A stretch of DNA of 35,843 nt. It comes from Perkinsus olseni (taxonomy: Eukaryota; Perkinsozoa; Perkinsida). A program made the translations under genes and the position numbers. Location of the stretch: NCBI GenBank assembly GCA_013115125.1, contig JABANN010000356.1:1-35843 (forward strand). The letters are read 5' to 3'. How positions within the stretch are numbered: position 1 is the stretch's first letter; each line of letters starts with the position of its first letter. A model generated the notes under the pieces. That model made no database searches. It was given only the letters and a program-made list of their open reading frames with translations, and had not been told where the DNA came from. Positions 33,401 to 35,843 of this stretch are shown piece after piece.

Positions 33401-35508
33401 AGGACACGAAGGCCTGGTTTTCTCAGCTTGAGATGCACTTAGCCCGAGAGCAAGCGGCAGAGGCCTCGAAAGCGCACCACAGGCGAAATAATGTGATGGC
33501 AAACATTCAGAAAGAGACTGTCCGTGAAAAGTTGGAGGAAACCGAGAGGGAGATCGAAGAGGTGCCCGTCCTTGGGAAAGTTCTAGAATTATCAGTTCGG
33601 CCTTCAGGCACTTGACCGCAAGCGCGACCTGGTATCGGTGGTGCAGTCCGAGGTAGTCCCTGTCCGCTTCATTGACGTATGTTGTTCTTAACTCTCAGCG
33701 TGACAACCCACGAGAAGCTGAGCGGAGAGTCATTGAATCGAAAGCAATGGAGGCTGAGAGGGTTCGAGAGGAAAAGGCGAAAGAGTTCGAAAGGAAGCGG
33801 CTGTAAGTGGGCAGTGTCTCGAGATCAATCTAAATGAGCTTGAAAAACTGCGTAGCTCAGCTGTTCTGGATAGAATTTCCTCCTCTTCAGCGAAGACGAG
33901 TACGAGATGGAGAGGCGTCGTGACATAATAATGCAGATCAGAGCGTTGGAAAGAGTGAGCGTAGTAAGACTGTTGCAACAATTACTGCTGTGAGATGAGT
34001 CGTAGGTGAAAACGTTGCCATACGATCCGTCTGAGATCCCGCATCATGGCCTGCTAGAAGAAATGTCTCTGGCGGAGCTTAAGGAGCGGCTGAAGCTAGC
34101 GAAGGAAGCTGATGAGGCCGAGCGAGAGAACAGGTTGGCAGCTCACGGATCATGTGCAGCGTTGCCGCTATGATATCCGCTTACAGGCGAGCGCATAACC
34201 TCGAGCAAAAACGGATCAAGCACGAGTCCCTGCTGGCGAAGGCTGAACAGTTATCGACAGTCCGACAGCAAGCCCGTATTGAAGCGGAGGAGAGGCATCG
34301 CAAGGAGGCCCGGATGAAGGCGGAAGTAACTTGCCTGGCTGGAAGCGACACTCGACGCGATAGGCTGGGAGGCGTTCCGACAAAGAACTGAATCGGTAGT
34401 AAAGTATTGTATTTCAGGAAACGGCGTTAATGCAAGAGCTGCACGAGAAAGCTGTGGTTGAAGTGACAGAAAAGATAGCCGAGAAAAAGCGGCAACGATT
34501 AGCGGAGGAGCGAAGGTTGCAAGAAGTACGTGCTATCGAGTTCACAATCATGTGTGTTTAATCGCTCGAAACTTCCGTCCGTCTTCGCGTACTGTTCAGG
34601 AACTCAGAGAAATTACTAAGAAGAGAGCAGCCTTGGCCGAATCAGCGAAACTTCTCACTAGAAAGCGCCATGAGGAGCTCCATAAGGGCCGCAAAAGGTG
34701 ATGAGCGAGGTCCTACATGCTTTCATGACAGGCGCCCGGTTCGCGTCCTTCGTGGTGCAAGAATTCTCGTCTACTGGGGATAGCTTGAGCGCTGCGCTTG
34801 ACTAGTTGAGCGTTAAAATAGCCGACTTTTCTTCTACTAGGGAAGCTTCTCACCGTCAGAAGACTGTTCTTAATGACAAGTCTGAAGAGATGAAGGTAAG
34901 GCATGGGAGGGCTCCTCAATAATGCTGATCTGGTCGCGTTCCTGGCAACGGCTCGGCTGAGTTCGCCAGATACGCCACGGTCCGCTAAGTTGATTTGGCC
35001 GCCGTGTGCAAAGTCAGCGAACCATATCCTACAGGTATTAGCTCGATCGAAGGCAATAAGAGAAGCCAATGTTGCGCGAAGCCAAGCGGAAACAGAAGAG
35101 CTCAGGAAGAAGTAATAGGGGCTATCACAGTGATAGCCGTGATCGTGTCACGACCCTACACTGGCTCAGCGTCTTGATGATGGAGCTTTGCCACTACCGG
35201 TGCTCATCCTTAGATGTAATCGTTCATACTGTAGTTAGCGGGCTTGGCGGAAATGAGAAAAACTGCCGTGAATATTTTCGCAAAGGTACGACGTAGCCAT
35301 GGCGCAAGCTAGAGCAGAGGACGATTATCGCCGTAGCGTCACGAGGAGAGCTGTCAAGGGAGCGCATGCGATGCAGCGCGCCCAGGATGGAGCATTATCG
35401 AGACTAATGGCAGAGGCCAAGCCCTATACAGCCAAAGCAAATAGCAGAAGTATCGAAAATGCTCGATCACTCGCATTTCAACCCCGAAAGCATGCCCACG
35501 GATGTTAG
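30473..35508 (+). CDS. CFAP99: cilia- and flagella-associated protein 99-like
   Basis: Axonemal protein family of motile cilia. The ATG at 30473 opens SAIDKFDPNRLTVDGYLDDY. Exons: 30473-30613, 31041-31103 (FIRQCVYGCVRYQKFLR), 31174-31218, 31268-31326 (LAHLIFLRLREL), 31521-31634 (AVESWVHTEWAKIYDE), 31679-31725, one or more unresolved exons, up to 32181 (PFQLTEPKPRQLPVPRE), 32595-32630, 32668-32781, 32823-32935, 33065-33136, 33178-33270, 33329-33380, 33427-33561, 33608-33652, 33699-33802, 33891-33954, 34006-34133 (HGLLEEMSLAELKERL), 34187-34325, 34418-34525, 34600-34697, 34841-34895, 35035-35111 and 35286-35508. From 32595 on, every junction keeps frame. The N-terminal YGC…YxKFL / SWxxxEWxxIYD block, the PFxLTxPKPR motif and the LLEEMSLAELKERL start of a long basic coiled coil match the family from memory. 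An antisense tRNA sits in the intron 32182-32594. The stretch 31726-32070 is unresolved. Confidence 0.8.
32343..32415 (-). tRNA. tRNA-Val (TAC)
   Basis: A 73-nt tRNA. The acceptor GCCGGGA pairs with TTCTGGT (several G-U), the anticodon loop CTTACAC gives TAC, the T-arm is GCGGG-TTCGACC-CCCGC, and the discriminator is A. D-stem pairing at positions 10-25 is weak. It lies antisense within the intron 32182-32594 of the CFAP99-like gene. Confidence 0.92.
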
Positions 35509-35649
35509 TGTCTTCTAGAGAGTTTGTTGGTGTTGTAGAGTATTGCCTCACTCAAATTTCACCTCGAATAACAATATGACGCTGGCTGGCACATCAGGAC
35601 TCCTGATTCAGGAGTGAACCTAGCACACCCATGGCTTGATGAAAGCATC

Positions 35650-35843
35650 CGAAGCCCGGAGAATCTGCTTCACTTGCGATTCGCATCCTTGAGATACCTT
35701 TTTGATTGCAGATCGGAAAGCACCTACCAGGAGCGAGGATTAAACTCGCGCTCTTCTGCGTGTAAGGCAGACGCCATAACCACTAGACTATCCCGGCGAT
35801 AAACCCCGAAGAACTTGCTTCATCTACAATCCGCATCCTTGAG
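35650..35843. repeat. direct repeat flanking a tRNA-Val
   Basis: 35650-35693 and 35808-35843 share CGAAG…CTTGCTTCA…CGCATCCTTGAG with a few differences, a period of about 150 nt that brackets the tRNA at 35725-35797. The second copy runs to the window edge, so this may be the start of a tandem tRNA-bearing array. Confidence 0.65.
35725..35797 (-). tRNA. tRNA-Val (TAC), possibly degenerate
   Basis: A 73-nt tRNA closely related to the one at 32343-32415, with the same anticodon loop (CTTACAC). The acceptor pairs with CTCCTGG-side bases and the D-stem GTC/GGC is good. The T-loop reads TTTAATC, so the near-invariant C56 is replaced and the B-box is damaged. It may be a pseudogene or weakly expressed. 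It sits 216 nt beyond the CFAP99 stop. Confidence 0.75.

Noticed and set aside
33250-33430. Apparent in-frame stop and two frame changes in the CFAP99-like gene, at first suggesting assembly errors, ultra-short introns or programmed frameshifts.
   Set aside because: Ordinary GT-AG introns at 33271-33328 (58 nt) and 33381-33426 (46 nt) restore one frame without special mechanisms.
35286-35310. CGTAGCCATGG…CAAG, resembling the Perkinsus/dinoflagellate spliced leader.
   Set aside because: It is inside a coding exon of the CFAP99-like gene, lacks the central bases, and is not followed by an SL RNA structure.
1-35843. Retroelements, DNA transposons, CRISPR arrays, bacterial operons.
   Set aside because: No reverse transcriptase, integrase or transposase motifs, long terminal repeats, CRISPR spacing or Shine-Dalgarno-led gene runs were seen.

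Overview
This window looks like nuclear DNA of an intron-rich, flagellated protist. Base composition is mixed and there are no operons. Genes lie on both strands, and coding sequence comes in exons of about 30-400 nt separated by GT-AG introns mostly of about 30-200 nt. A gene strongly resembling the axonemal protein CFAP99, the tight gene spacing and a tandem pair of small secreted proteins would fit an alveolate, for example a Perkinsus-like parasite. That placement is inference: no spliced leader or rRNA is present to settle it. No bacterial signals, no CRISPR array, and no reverse transcriptase, integrase or transposase were seen.

Left part (1-11.2 kb): mainly minus-strand signalling genes. 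A phosphatidylinositol phosphate kinase (PIPK) gene spans about 3.8-0.3 kb with 19 exons in consistent phase. Next come the last exon of an unknown gene (4.2-4.4 kb), a START lipid-transfer-domain gene (7.2-5.7 kb), an unknown multi-exon gene (8.6-7.7 kb), a small membrane protein (9.5-9.1 kb) and a three-exon PH-domain protein (11.2-9.9 kb).

Middle (11.9-15.1 kb): two minus-strand paralogues of a small secreted protein family share a signal-peptide exon, a cysteine-containing middle exon and a C-terminal domain. The DNA between and around them is repeat-rich (degenerate TTCAATTTCG units and direct repeats) and gene-poor.

Right part (15.9-35.5 kb): three long plus-strand genes in a row. First is a large helical, probably alpha-solenoid protein ending at 20758. 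Second is a protein of about 1,500 residues with an N-terminal coiled coil, a possible PH-like module and an armadillo-like solenoid (21723-30190). Third is CFAP99 (30473-35508). Both of the latter two genes carry an antisense tRNA gene inside an intron (tRNA-Ala, tRNA-Val). A third tRNA-Val lies just downstream within a partly duplicated segment at the window edge.

Functionally, the PIPK, PH and START genes share a phosphoinositide/lipid theme on the left, and the right part is flagellar and scaffold-like. Whether they are co-regulated cannot be seen. Exon models were built by hand from reading-frame continuity, splice dinucleotides and intron phase. Individual boundaries could be off by an alternative site, and no RNA evidence was available.
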